Origin: Channa striata
Lineage: Eukaryota; Chordata; Actinopteri; Anabantiformes; Channidae
Length of the DNA stretch: 64,000 nt
Reading direction: 5' to 3'
Assembly: GCA_033026295.1 (NCBI GenBank)
Contig: CM065173.1
Location: forward strand, 9,031,517-9,095,516
Made by a program: the position numbers and the translations under genes. Positions 1 through 9,750 of this stretch are shown here, in pieces. How positions within the stretch are numbered: position 1 is the first letter of the stretch; the number at the start of each line of letters is the position of its first letter. A model generated the notes under the pieces. That model saw only the letters and a list, made by a program, of their open reading frames with translations, had not been told where the DNA came from and made no database searches.

Positions 1-174
1 AATTTTCTCCATTTGATTTTGTATATTTTTGTCACTCGATGGAGGTGAACCCTGTGGGGTGACACTCAGCAGACTAACATGTTGCATGAATGCTGAATGC
101 ATTTGCGTTCACATTTATTTGACAGAATCTTTCATCCAAAGCTTTTCCCATGTCACATACGATGGCTAAGCTGC

Positions 175-292
175 TGTGTAAAGCAGGAACAACACTGGAG
201 ATCTGCCCTGGAGAGGCCAGGGATCAAGCCACCAACCCTGCGATTAGTGAACAACCTGCTTTACCTCATTAGACACAAGCACCATAGAGATG
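175..292 (-). mobile_element. tRNA-derived SINE fragment
   Basis: On the minus strand, from about 290 downward, there is a tRNA-like head. The A-box-like TAATGAGGTAAAGCAGG (271-255) is followed by the B-box-like GGTGGCTTGATCCC (233-220), with the 'strong-stem' sequence between them. This spacing and wording match the common teleost tRNA-SINE head. It lies in intron 5 of QDPR and is too diverged to be a tRNA gene. Sequence 1-174 may be its body or unrelated intron. Confidence 0.65.
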
Positions 293-457
293 CCTGACAC
301 AAACTTCACAAATCTATTTCACGGGAAAATTGTACGGTTTATTTAAGCTCTCACCTATGTCCCATCTGTCATGTAACATGGTTTACATGTGGCTCTGGAG
401 CACTGCACTCCAGGTCAAAGACTAATGCGTATGTGTCATGAGCGAGCGTGTACTTAC

Positions 458-566
458 GGTAGAACAGCCACAGCAGCAGCTTCTGACGGCATCCCGCTGT
501 TTTTTGCTGCAAGACTCTGACACAGCTGGTGGACAGCAGCTTTGGCCATGCCATAGCCTGCCATGC
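458..566 (-). CDS. QDPR: QDPR exon 5 (YxxxK catalytic pair)
   Basis: The exon is 109 bases with a GTAG acceptor and a GTAAGT donor. Read after the G carried from exon 4 it gives GMAGYGMAKAAVHQLCQ, then SLAAKNSGMPSEAAAVAVL and the first two bases of a Pro codon. Tyr and Lys of YGMAK are the short-chain dehydrogenase catalytic residues. The next exon, expected to open with a VTLDTPMN-like block, is not between 1 and 457. Confidence 0.94.
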
Positions 567-3500
567 CTACACATTAGAGAAGGGACATTTCCTTTAGTGT
601 TCTGGGGAACTTTGCAAAGGCAACACCTAAACGTTACTTTAGTGGACAAAGATCAAGTGGACAGACATCAGTCCATTTCTGGACATTAAATCTTGAGACT
701 TTTAAAACTGGAGCAGGATAAAAATCCAGCAGATGTTCCCATGCTTTGCTACATCAAAACTGCCTTTAATAAACACAGAAGAATGTGTTGTAGCTTGAGG
801 ATCTGGAAACACATGTGTGACTGCTTAAACTTCTAAACTGGCTTTCAAAAAAATGCTGAGAATCTTTCCACCCCCAAAAAACAATCCTATGACAGGCTTA
901 GAAAGAACTGACCAATAGAAACAAGGGGTGGTGTCATGCCCAATTCAAAGGGAAGCACGAGTTACGAGCACAGAACAGTCTGCACAGTCCAATCAACTAA
1001 GCCCTGATTTGCCTGCAGGTTTAAACATCACACGTCGACAGCCCACAGGCATCAATTATCAAAAAAGTACTGGTAATTATCCAGTATACATCTCTCACCA
1101 TGCACCTTTTAGGGGAACAGCTTTAGTCTAACATAAAAATCAAAAAAGGTGAGGCTGAAACTGTTTCAGCTTTACTCTGAGTAAAGGGAGATTGGGGTTC
1201 TATGGTGAATTGACAGCGAGCTTCCAAACCCACCCAGCATAAATGTGGAATCTTAAGACCTAACAACAAGAAAAGACAGGTAGGAATAACATTGATAACA
1301 GACTTCCACAATGTCCCAAATGAGCCTCAGCAGCTGATGATTGTGACTAGTAACCTGCATGATTGTGTCTATCATCTCTAATCATCCTTCACAGGCGACA
1401 GGTTACTGGAACCTGATGATTAACTTTGAGCTAAATTGGATGATAATTAAACATTCTGAAAACACAAGTCACATAAAGAGGTACAGACAAGTTGTCTCAA
1501 TATCCTCCATGTCAGGTTCAAGCTGTATTAAAAAAAAATCCCAAACCTGGCTAATTCTTCCTTGGTCTACCACCCTTTAGAGTTTACTTCGGTAACCGCT
1601 CTGGTCCTCTCACATAGCTTATAAATTCATATTCATTCATAAAGCTTTGATTAACAACAGCCATTAACACAATTGCTGGTCCTGTTTCCACAGAACAGAT
1701 GATCCAGATTTGCAGACAGAGGAAAGGAAGAACACGACTATCTCTCAATGCTGTTTGTTCTATTTCACATTTAATTAGATATCACGTTCACTGCTCTCCT
1801 ACGTTTAAATTACATCTCCTAAAGCCCAGCCACAAAGTCAGTGACAGAATAAGGTGCCTCAGACTGTTTCAGTGGCCTTAATGCACTCTCCCTGTGGATA
1901 ATGTGCGTGCAGCCACAATTGCTGAGTCATTCTCCTCTTAAGCCAGCAGCCAATGAGCATGTGGCCTCTGCACTGACTGCTGAGCCAGGGGTTTGTATTG
2001 TGTTGGATTTTAGCCCATCACATGGCTGGATTGGATACGAAAGGGAAGGTGGGGGGGCATCACATGGCACCACAGCAAAGCCTGTGACTGCCAGAGGCTG
2101 ACGTGCCGGACTGGAATCACGTGGTAATAAACCTGTAACTAAAAATGTTACTTGCTGATTAATGTGGCAGAGTAATGCATTATTTGTGTTGTGTAACGTC
2201 TTACAAAATAGTAAAAAAAAAAAAAGCAGCTCACTGATTCATCAGATAATGGTTTCAGCTGAAATCCATTTAAATTCATGGAGATTAGGCCAGAGCAAAA
2301 GAAAAATCAGCTGGAGAGTTTGATATAAATGAGGAATCATTTAGCACTTGTGCACTGGCAGCACCTTCATTCTAAAGTTATGAAGTTATCCATGCAATCA
2401 TCTGCTCACTAATTTACCACAACAGCTTTGTTGTCCTTACGATTAGTAGAGAGCACAAACCTAAAGGAAAACTCCCATTGATTTTTGTCGAGGGTAAATC
2501 ACTTCTGCATTACATCCTTACAGCACTTTGTTGGCTTCCTTATTTTAACCTAAGACAAACTCTTTGTACTAACATGAAATAAAATGGGACATTGTATTAT
2601 ACTATAAAACATCCATGTTTTTATTAAAACGCAAAAAGCAGGTGTTGCCTGCTCCTGTTTATGTTAAATTAAACAAGCTGCTCACAGTTGAGTCAGCTGC
2701 TGAAGGACACTGACAGAGCTCGGGGCCACTGATGGAAAAACAGACCATCGTGGAACTCGAACTGCAGACTCTCTGTTCATGAATCAGACTCGCAGTCCCA
2801 CTGCAGCTCACGGCCCCATCAGCTATTCTCTATTTTAGTTTGTTTGGTTTCTGGACTCCATTTTATCGACTGTTTCTTGCTCACCGTTGTGAGCTCCATG
2901 AGATGCCCCATGGCTCTGATCAGCATGTCAATTCCCTGGTTGGAGCCCTGCAGAGCTTTCTATTACCCACACTATTTGAACTGGCAGCTTTGACAACAAT
3001 GACCTTTGCACAATGTAGTCTCCAATAAGTCAAAGTCTGCCTGAAACCCTGACGTGATACGCGGTCAAACAAGGTCATCGTGATGAGAACGGTAAACACA
3101 AATAAGCTCTTCACCTCCAGTGCCTGAGAGAGCTGCTTTAGCTCCAGCCAAAGTCAACAGTCCGCCTGGTTTCAAGTGCAGAGCAGCGAGGTGGCTGGAG
3201 ATAGTGGACGTCCACACACTCTGTTTCCACATCAGATCAGAGTTTTTGTAAAAATCTGAAAAAGATGTAGATCATTTGTAATTCTGAACCATGTTCTTAA
3301 GATGAACAGTTTCATAGACTGGTTCTGGTCTATCAGTAACTAAACCTATGAACTAACAACCCTAAAGCTCATAAATTAACATGTATTTTGTTTGTTCAAT
3401 TCCTCAGAAAAACAGGATCAGCAGTATGGACAATGGATGGATCGTATTAAGTAAAGAATGTGTGCTTTAGAGGTGCTCTGATGGAGCCATGATGACTATT

Positions 3501-5087
3501 TTAAGCTAATCTAGCTGGCTGCTCAGTAAAAACCTTCACCTAAATCTCCATTAAAATTAATTTCTCAAAATGTCAAACTACGGACTGAAACAGTGCATGA
3601 AAGGGCAGGATTTTCAGCACTAATAAGCTGCACAGTGGATGTCCAGTCTGGTTCCTGATATCCATCACGCATGACTTTTCATTCTATTGGTAAAATAAAC
3701 ACAATAAAATCACTGAATTCTAAAAAAAGTTAAAGTAGAAGTAGTGTAACACAGAAGTAAAAGATATTTCTGTTCGTGCAGACAGGCGCAAATGCATCTG
3801 CTCAAATCAATTATTTATTGTGTGTTTAAGTAACAAACAGCTAAAGGGAAAAAATGGCTGATAATTAATGTTACAACACACAAAAGACTGAATTCTGACC
3901 TTTGGAGCTGCAGTTTCCTCCTGCCCAGCCTCCTGCCACACACAAGATGGCGTCAACCTTTGGTCCCCAAGCAACTGGGCCACATCTGTCGTCACCTGCA
4001 GACAACAAGAGATAACTGCTAACAGGGTTTCATAAACCCAGACGTTTACACACACAGAGCAGTCAAATGTCAACTATATGTCAGTTGACACACCAGATTA
4101 ATATTTTGAATCCAAACTCCATGCTGCGTTCAAGTCAACAAACAAAAGGAGGATATTTAAGGAAATGGTTTACAGCTACCACTATTTTTCAAATAAATAC
4201 ATGTTTGATCCTTTGGCAGAATGAGAAAGACACTCAAACTCATTTACTATGTCCAGTGTTTTATATCGAATGGCTATAAAGATGAAGTCTTTCATGTATT
4301 ATCTAAAAAAATATATATATTATCCCATGTAAATACATACATTGTTTTAAATAATTCACAAACAGTTGTAAGGGGGTGAGGACATGACGCTGTAGTAACC
4401 CGGGATTAAATAGGGATGGACATCACTAACATTTTGCAGCCTGAAAAATCCTGTTTAAACATCACGTTTCAGACAGTATGACGTCAGCTAAACTAAATTT
4501 AAATTTATATAGAAGAATGTCAGTATGTTTTTGACATGTAAGCTGGTTATTTTCAGCTTCTGAATCTTCAAATGAAGACAAAACACAAAAAGTTGCACCT
4601 TGGATAACTATTGGCCGTTTCATCTACTTCTTTGTCATTTCATCCACAAAGGAATCTACAATGTTCAACAGATTATCAATAATAATAAAAATCATCATCA
4701 GTCACGGCTTTTTGACACTTTCCAGCTCTGCGTGTATTAATCGCTCTACTTTCCCTATTATTTAATGTGACGTGAACGCAGCATTATTTATGGACTGTGC
4801 TAGCAAAATGCTAAGCTAATGCCTTTTGCTAGCACAATAAATAAAGCAGGTGCTTTACAAAAAAAATCATATACAGATTTTATTTGTGAGCAACTGGATT
4901 CAAACTAAGAGTCAGACTTCAGCTGGCGGCTGGAGCAGCCTCGAAGCCATCGGACAGGTGCCCCCGTGCTGACGTCCCGCTCACCTGTCCCGCCTGCTCG
5001 GTGAAACACTCGCTCGTCTTCACTATGACGTTCTCGTTTGCCTCCTCGTTTGCAGCCATGTCGATGCTGGCGACCCACTGTCGACGT

Positions 5088-5118
<31 letters not shown>

Positions 5119-5256
5119 TTACACGCTGAAACACTGGAGCGGTTCGACGTGCGGCCGCCCCGCTGCACTCACCCAGCCTCTGGACTTGAAATGCTGGACA
5201 CACTTGGAGCCCAGAGCGCCTCTCCCGCCGTACACGATGACCCGGTTCGCAGCCAT
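458..5256 (-). CDS. QDPR: Quinoid dihydropteridine reductase, 5' five exons (3' end outside window)
   Basis: QDPR reduces quinonoid dihydrobiopterin to tetrahydrobiopterin with NADH in the cytosol, keeping the cofactor available to aromatic amino-acid hydroxylases. Five exons read right to left: 5256-5173, 5077-4985, 3995-3900, 3255-3115 and 566-458. All have AG/GT boundaries with compatible phases. Visible family features are the N-terminal Gly motif (YGGRGALG), the WWVASIDM segment whose Asp binds the NADH adenosine ribose, LCVAGGWAGG, the SDR core block WKQSVWTSTISSHLA, and the catalytic pair in GYGMAKAAVHQLCQ (YxxxK). About 175 of the roughly 240 residues usual for the family are covered; the remainder (VTLDTPMN-type block onward) must lie left of position 1. 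Exon 3 is one base short, so the literal translation terminates in exon 4. The gene and family are very secure. Which teleost paralogue this is (qdpra or qdprb) cannot be decided here. Confidence 0.95.
567..3114 (-). other. QDPR intron 4
   Basis: This 2.5-kb AT-rich intron has no further coding block or intact repeat that I can name. A poly-A run lies at about 2212-2225 and a weak 9-bp inverted repeat at 1349-1357/1399-1407. Short open frames here lack splice signals and family similarity. Confidence 0.85.
3115..3255 (-). CDS. QDPR: QDPR exon 4 (SDR core helix and substrate region)
   Basis: The exon is 141 bases, begins with two bases that complete the split codon from exon 3, and ends with one base before GTGAAG. 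It encodes FYKNSDLMWKQSVWTSTISS and then HLAALHLKPGGLLTLAGAKAALSGTG, the most conserved central block of QDPR. The reading frame agrees with the downstream half of exon 3, which confirms that the frame problem lies inside exon 3. Confidence 0.95.
3900..3995 (-). CDS. QDPR: QDPR exon 3, one base short (frameshift as printed)
   Basis: The exon starts GTGACGACAGATGTGGC (VTTDVAQLLGDQ) after an AG acceptor. It ends AAAG before GTCAG, giving the block VDAILCVAGGWAGGNCSSK. The two halves are in different frames. The exon is 96 bases, whereas the phase 0 entry and one-base carry-over into exon 4 require 97. The discrepancy falls at GACCAAAGGTTGAC, where the family Lys codon before VDA would need one more A. 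Read literally, the frame reaches a TGA early in exon 4. All surrounding exons are intact, so a consensus error or a real allele is likelier than an old pseudogene. Confidence 0.9.
4797..4835. repeat. Perfect 12-bp inverted repeat, 15-base loop (QDPR intron 2)
   Basis: Left arm GTGCTAGCAAAA (4797-4808) and right arm TTTTGCTAGCAC (4824-4835) are exact reverse complements around a 15-base spacer. It sits in QDPR intron 2, about 150 bases downstream of the exon 2 donor in the sense orientation. No transposon ends or target duplication were recognised. Confidence 0.9.
4985..5077 (-). CDS. QDPR: QDPR exon 2
   Basis: Thirty-one codons start with TGG after a CAG acceptor and end with CAG before GTGAGC, so both boundaries are phase 0. 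The peptide begins WVASIDMAANEEANENVIVK and continues into an FTEQAGQ block, matching the second beta strand and the acidic residue that discriminates NADH from NADPH in QDPR. Exon 1 lies only 95 bases upstream. Confidence 0.94.
5088..5116. repeat. (CA)14 microsatellite inside QDPR intron 1
   Basis: An uninterrupted CA run (GT on the QDPR sense strand) occupies about 30 percent of the 95-base intron, shortly before the acceptor of exon 2. Length variation here would change the spacing of branch site and acceptor in a nearly minimal intron. Confidence 0.95.
5173..5256 (-). CDS. QDPR: QDPR exon 1 (start codon, NADH glycine motif)
   Basis: The start ATG is at 5256-5254 on the minus strand. It opens a 28-codon segment, MAANRVIVYGGRGALG followed by SKCVQHFKSRGW, ending in TGG before a GTGAGT donor. 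The first beta strand and the Gly-rich NADH loop of the Rossmann fold are here. I chose this start because it is the first Met directly before the conserved VIVYGGRG strand, and because the family normally has only a few residues ahead of that strand. The open frame continues upstream only through purine-tract low-complexity sequence, which is not expected to be translated. Confidence 0.94.
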
Positions 5257-5330
5257 GTTCGTGATCCGACCTGCAGCCAGAACTGAGCGCGAGAGCCGGA
5301 GCTGAGCCGCAGCAAGTCCACACGCCCACA

Positions 5331-5407
5331 GGGGGGAGGAGGGGAGGAGAGAGGGGGAGGAGAGAGGGAGGGAGGAGGGAGGAGGGAGAGAGAGAGGGGG
5401 GGGGGGG
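5331..5407. promoter_or_regulatory. 77-base homopurine/homopyrimidine tract upstream of QDPR
   Basis: This is an unbroken run of G and A on the plus strand, mostly GGGAGGA and GAGAGA units, ending in a stretch of consecutive G. It lies 75-151 bases upstream of the QDPR start codon and is pyrimidine-only on the sense strand. Such tracts can form triplex or G-quadruplex DNA and are frequent in CpG-island promoters. Function is inferred; the composition is seen directly. Confidence 0.85.
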
Positions 5408-5409
5408 CG

Positions 5410-8400
5410 GTCCTCTCGTTGTGCAACAAGTTGGCTGCATGCCGCGTTCACAGACTGTCGGAAACAGCACGATTACAGTCTGAGCCATGTGTTTTATGCG
5501 TCAGGCTCAGTTTCTGTCACATGACACCTAAAAATAGGATATTGTACAATTTGAGCGTTTTTATGATGCATATAAATATAGACTACTCTGCAATAAGAGT
5601 TGACTGCATAACTTCAACGTTAATAATATTTGTATACACTTTGTGCGTGTCACAGACAAAAATACTACGTGTATTATTATGTATAGATAATTTATATCAA
5701 TGTGTACATGTACAATTTGTTTTTTTGCACACTCACATTTTAATCAGGTGAATATGTACAACGTCTAACCCCACTGCAAAGAACAGTAATAGCCCTTCTA
5801 TCAACACTGTTTTGGTAATGTTTTTGCCAATGTTGATGCTGATGTTCTGCGTTCCATTGAGGCTGGACCACATCAAATTTCTTGAACTTGCTACTTGGTG
5901 AATAAATTTTGTTACAAGATACTGTGCACTCACTAACTAAATCCAATAAATATCGGTGTGACCACGCTGTGCCTTTCACTCAGTCCTCCCAGATACTGCA
6001 CACTGACACATTTTAAGGCACTTGTTTCTTCTGCAGGAGTTTTTCCCAGGGGGTCAGGAACCTTTTGAAGAACCTGTTCATCAGAGGAACTATCATCTAA
6101 AAACGTTCCATTAGTGCTAAAAATGTCCCTGGTAAAGGGGTGGTGCTCTCTGAAGGTCCACTATCAGGGTGGGCCTGTAGCACTAAAGGCTGCTGATTTG
6201 TCAAATTCTTTACAATTTAAACACTTTGCATGTATCACAAAAATGCTGCACACTGAAGTTGTTTTGTTTAGTTTGTTTGCTCCAAATTGAGAAGAAAGCA
6301 GCCAAAGATATTTCATATAATGTCCTAAACACCCGCTTTGACCGGGTGGTGGAACTATAAACCACAATTTCCTCTGAAGGTCTTTAACACCAGGACAGGT
6401 TTCGGGAATATGACTGAGAACTTTAAATGCACCTTTGGAGAGCTTCCCTCAGTTCCTATGTAGATTTAGGCTCATCTTATGTCCTCTGTGTCTTCATTTA
6501 ATCCCAGACTGACTCTATGATATTTGATTAGAGCTACAGTGTGTGGAAGCCAGATCATCTTGATGATGATGATGATGATGATGATGAGGTGACTGTGTTA
6601 GACAACAGCTATGGTTACACGTCCACTGGTTACAGGACAATGCTGTCATTAGTTTGGATGTTTTCATACACATGTTGTGTTAGTGTCTAATATTCGCTCC
6701 TGTCTGGTGTTCGGCATCTCCTGAGGGAAATACTGTACCTGGCTAACGTGTATGTGGCTGCAGTTCTGTCTCTGGACGGGAATCATTCAATGTGTGCTGC
6801 AAATCAGACATCTAAAACAGTTAGTTGAAATACAGAAATTCCAGAATCTTGTCTGACTAGGGTTATGAGTCTCAGCGACAACTTTAACATTTCACAGTCA
6901 TATTGATCAGTGGTGCTTTAAAATTCACGATGCAAAATGCTGCATTTCCAGAAAATCTTTATTGATTTGCAAACGCCCAACAGGGTTTGCAAAACATTTT
7001 ACCCATAAGTATATTGACTCACATTGTAAATACTGATATATTACCCACAATACACAGCAGCATTGTTCAAATTTTCATATTATATACTTGTAAGTGTCAG
7101 TGTAGAAAAGTCAGTCTATGGAGATGAAAAGCAGTTGCCTGCAGTGGCTTATTTTGTTTCACACTGAAATGAATAAAATCCCATATTCTCTGTCTTTATT
7201 TCCTGTAATTAACAGTTTATATTTAAATCTGGCACTTGGCAAGCCCAAAAGAACACCTCCATCTTTATAACAATATGGCTCAGAGCCTTGTAGAAGAGCT
7301 CAAACCGATTACAGATGGAGGTTTCAAAGTGTCCGTCTGTGCCGCTATAATTGGCCAATTTTACCTCAGTTGCTCTTCATTTATGCTGCAGTGTGGCATG
7401 TGTTAAGATGTGAGCGGCTCTCAGATTATATTACATCCTGTGCATACGCAAATTACACTTTATACTACAATGTATGCACACTGCCAGTAATCAAGAATTA
7501 CTGTAAACCACTGATTTGGTGTCAGACCATTTGTTCCATTTCTGAAGTGGTTTCAGTTTGAGTCAGAAATCCTAACAAAACTAATCCCTGAGGGGGTTGT
7601 TTTGTGGTTTTGTGATGCTGCAGCCCTGAGGTTGCATACATAAATAATATATCACAAAACCAGACAACAGTAGACTACCCAGGAGCAGCAAAATCTCCAC
7701 GCGGACCCTGCGAGGAGATTGCATCACAAAGCAACAACAGTCCAGGTAGGGAGGCTCATGACGTGATAATTAGTGTTGTTGGCCCAGCAAATAAAAGGGC
7801 TAAAGAGGGGATTTGCACACATTTAAACACGCAGAGATTAAACACACATGCATCATCTGGTGTCAAATCATCCCGTGCATGCTAAACAGTTCACCTGCCT
7901 GACACTTCATTTTCTGAGCTGGTCTCAACCCAAATGCAGAGGCAAAACCAGAATTCAGCAAGATTCAGCGAGCTAAGGGAGCGCAAGTAGGAGGATACAT
8001 TTCATTTGGTTCATTTTAATTTTTTTTGGATTATCACAGTGTTCAGCTTCTGTGTTTGAACAACATGTTAATGAAATCTAAAGCAGTACAGTAAAAACTC
8101 TGATTTTAGGAATATTTGTTCTTGCTTGCTCAAATGCTTGAGTGTCTGATAGGTCCAGTCTTCAGTAGATGCTCACTGCAGGTCCTACAGGAAGACCTGG
8201 ACACAGGAATAAATCAAGAGAACTCTTATTTATTTTTTACGGTATTTAAAGAGGCCATCTTTAAAAAGTGCAGGTGCAGCAGGGCGCCTTATCTTTAGTA
8301 AAATCACCATTGGATTTGGATGTTGATAGATTTATTTTTGGATGGTGAAGGGATGGATGGAACAAAAAACAAAAAACTCCAGGTGAAAGGTAGGAGGGAA

Positions 8401-9480
8401 AGCAAACAAAGGAACTGCAGGCACGACAACGTGAGCGAGTGAGTGTGTGAATGAGTGAGTAGTGAGTGAATGAGTCAGAATCCTTTACAGAATCTTATCG
8501 ACACACTTCAACCTTTGAATTTTTGCAGTGTGATGTTCGATACTTTGCATTGAGTAAAATGGCAGAATTGGTACACAGTTTACTGTGGCCATTTCTTTTG
8601 TTTCGAATTTTTAAGTTGATTATTTTCCAGATAAGTTATTATTTGTTAATCCACATTAAGAGACAGTGATAACTTTCAAAATTGAAATGGAACCGAATAA
8701 AATTAAAATGAAACTATAATTACGTACCTCAGACTTAAAAGCTCAGGTCACAGCAACAGTTTTTAAGGATTTCACCAGTTCTTATAGATAAATTGACCAA
8801 ATGTGCACTGTGTTCACATCAAAGTGTCTAAGCCAAATATATATTTAGGTTTTTAACATTTATCTGATTCATAACTTTACCAGTTTCCTCAAACTTTGAT
8901 TAACCTGTGTGAAAAGATGAATGAATGTGTGTGAAGATGTTCTCAGAAATCGTGACAGAAATGACCAGAAATTGCAAAGTTTTTCTCTCTATTTAACATA
9001 GAAATGGGCGAATTCATTTTTAAAGCATCAGTACTGACCTTTCCATTAATGTACAGTTTAGTTACACCATTTTCAAATGTGTTATTGGAAACATATGAAG
9101 AAATCAACTAAACCACTGAGCCGTTACCTCGTGAGTCAGCAAACATCTGCATGAAGGAGGCTTTCTTTGCTTTTTTCTATTCACTAACCACTTTATTCCC
9201 TAATTCTTTAAAAGTTACGTGTATCTGTTGGCCATGTACAGTCTCCTCCTTTCATTCTGTGATTTGGAGCTGAAACTCCCGGATTATTTTTCAGTTGATG
9301 CCTGATGTCTTTAACAGTAGAATAAACTTGAAAAACTGAAACCATTGCAGCCACTATTAGCAGGAGAAGTTGAAGTAGAGTGAATTGAAAGAGCAGGTGT
9401 GGAGACAAACCAGCTCTGCTCCCAGCCGACACTGATGTATGGCTGTGGGTACAGAGCAGAAAACATGGGGAAAGAGAACT
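5410..9480. other. Intergenic DNA upstream of QDPR
   Basis: Four kilobases without a supportable exon. Besides the (TGA)9 tract there is a GAGT/GTGA-rich simple-sequence patch at 8431-8476. No splice-flanked open frame or recognisable protein motif is present. Confidence 0.75.
6561..6587. repeat. (TGA)9 trinucleotide microsatellite
   Basis: Nine consecutive TGA units in intergenic DNA. Confidence 0.95.
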
Positions 9481-9484
9481 GAAC

Positions 9485-9750
9485 AACATTATAATACACA
9501 CTGTTAGGCAGCACTGCAGAGAAGCTCCCCGGTTCAAATCCACCTGCCATCTGTGGCCTTTCTGTGTAGAGTTTGCATGTTCTCCCATGCTCGAGTGGGT
9601 TTCCTCCCACAGTCCAAACACACACATGTTAGGTTAATTGCTGGTGTGAACGTGAGTGGTTGTCCCTCAGTGTGTGTCGGCCCCGACACCTGTCCAGCGC
9701 GGACACTGGTGTAACATCTGGCAGAGGTTCCAGCCCATCACGACCTTGAA
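9485..9750. mobile_element. Diverged teleost dispersed repeat, copy 1
   Basis: This contains the familiar fish-genome wording GGTTCAAATCCAC, GTTTGCATGTTCTCCC, GGTTTCCTCCCACAGTCC, ACATGTTAGGTTAATTG, CACCTGTCC and GGTTCCAGCCC, in the usual order for this abundant element. Its transposon class is not assigned with confidence. A shorter copy occurs at 19578-19690. The long minus-strand open frame across it (9208-9627) is repeat sequence. Confidence 0.75.

Larger units (their letters stand above)
3256..4984 (-). other. QDPR introns 3 and 2, flanking exon 3
   Basis: Intron 3 (3256-3899) and intron 2 (3996-4984) show only low-complexity AT sequence, an AT microsatellite near 4310-4321, a possible scrap of the fish dispersed repeat rich in AAGTA motifs around 3725-3765, and the 4797-4835 hairpin. 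No other gene signal is visible. Confidence 0.8.
4915..5330. promoter_or_regulatory. CpG island over QDPR exons 1-2
   Basis: G+C and CpG frequency rise sharply over about 400 bases covering QDPR exon 1, the short first intron, exon 2 and the 5' leader. Flanking DNA is AT-rich and CpG-poor. No TATA box is obvious between the ATG and the purine tract, which fits a housekeeping CpG-island promoter. The transcription start is not determined. Confidence 0.7.

Noticed and set aside
5119..5451. Upstream extension of the QDPR frame (110 codons)
   Set aside because: The residues before MAANRV are low-complexity translation of the purine tract; family proteins start only a few residues before the first beta strand.
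5087..5488. 133-codon minus-strand frame over QDPR exon 1 and the purine tract
   Set aside because: It is a shadow in another frame; its Pro/Ser-rich and Val-Cys runs come from the homopyrimidine tract and the GT repeat.
9208..9627. 139-codon minus-strand open frame
   Set aside because: It overlaps the dispersed teleost repeat at 9485-9750, and the peptide has no domain signature.
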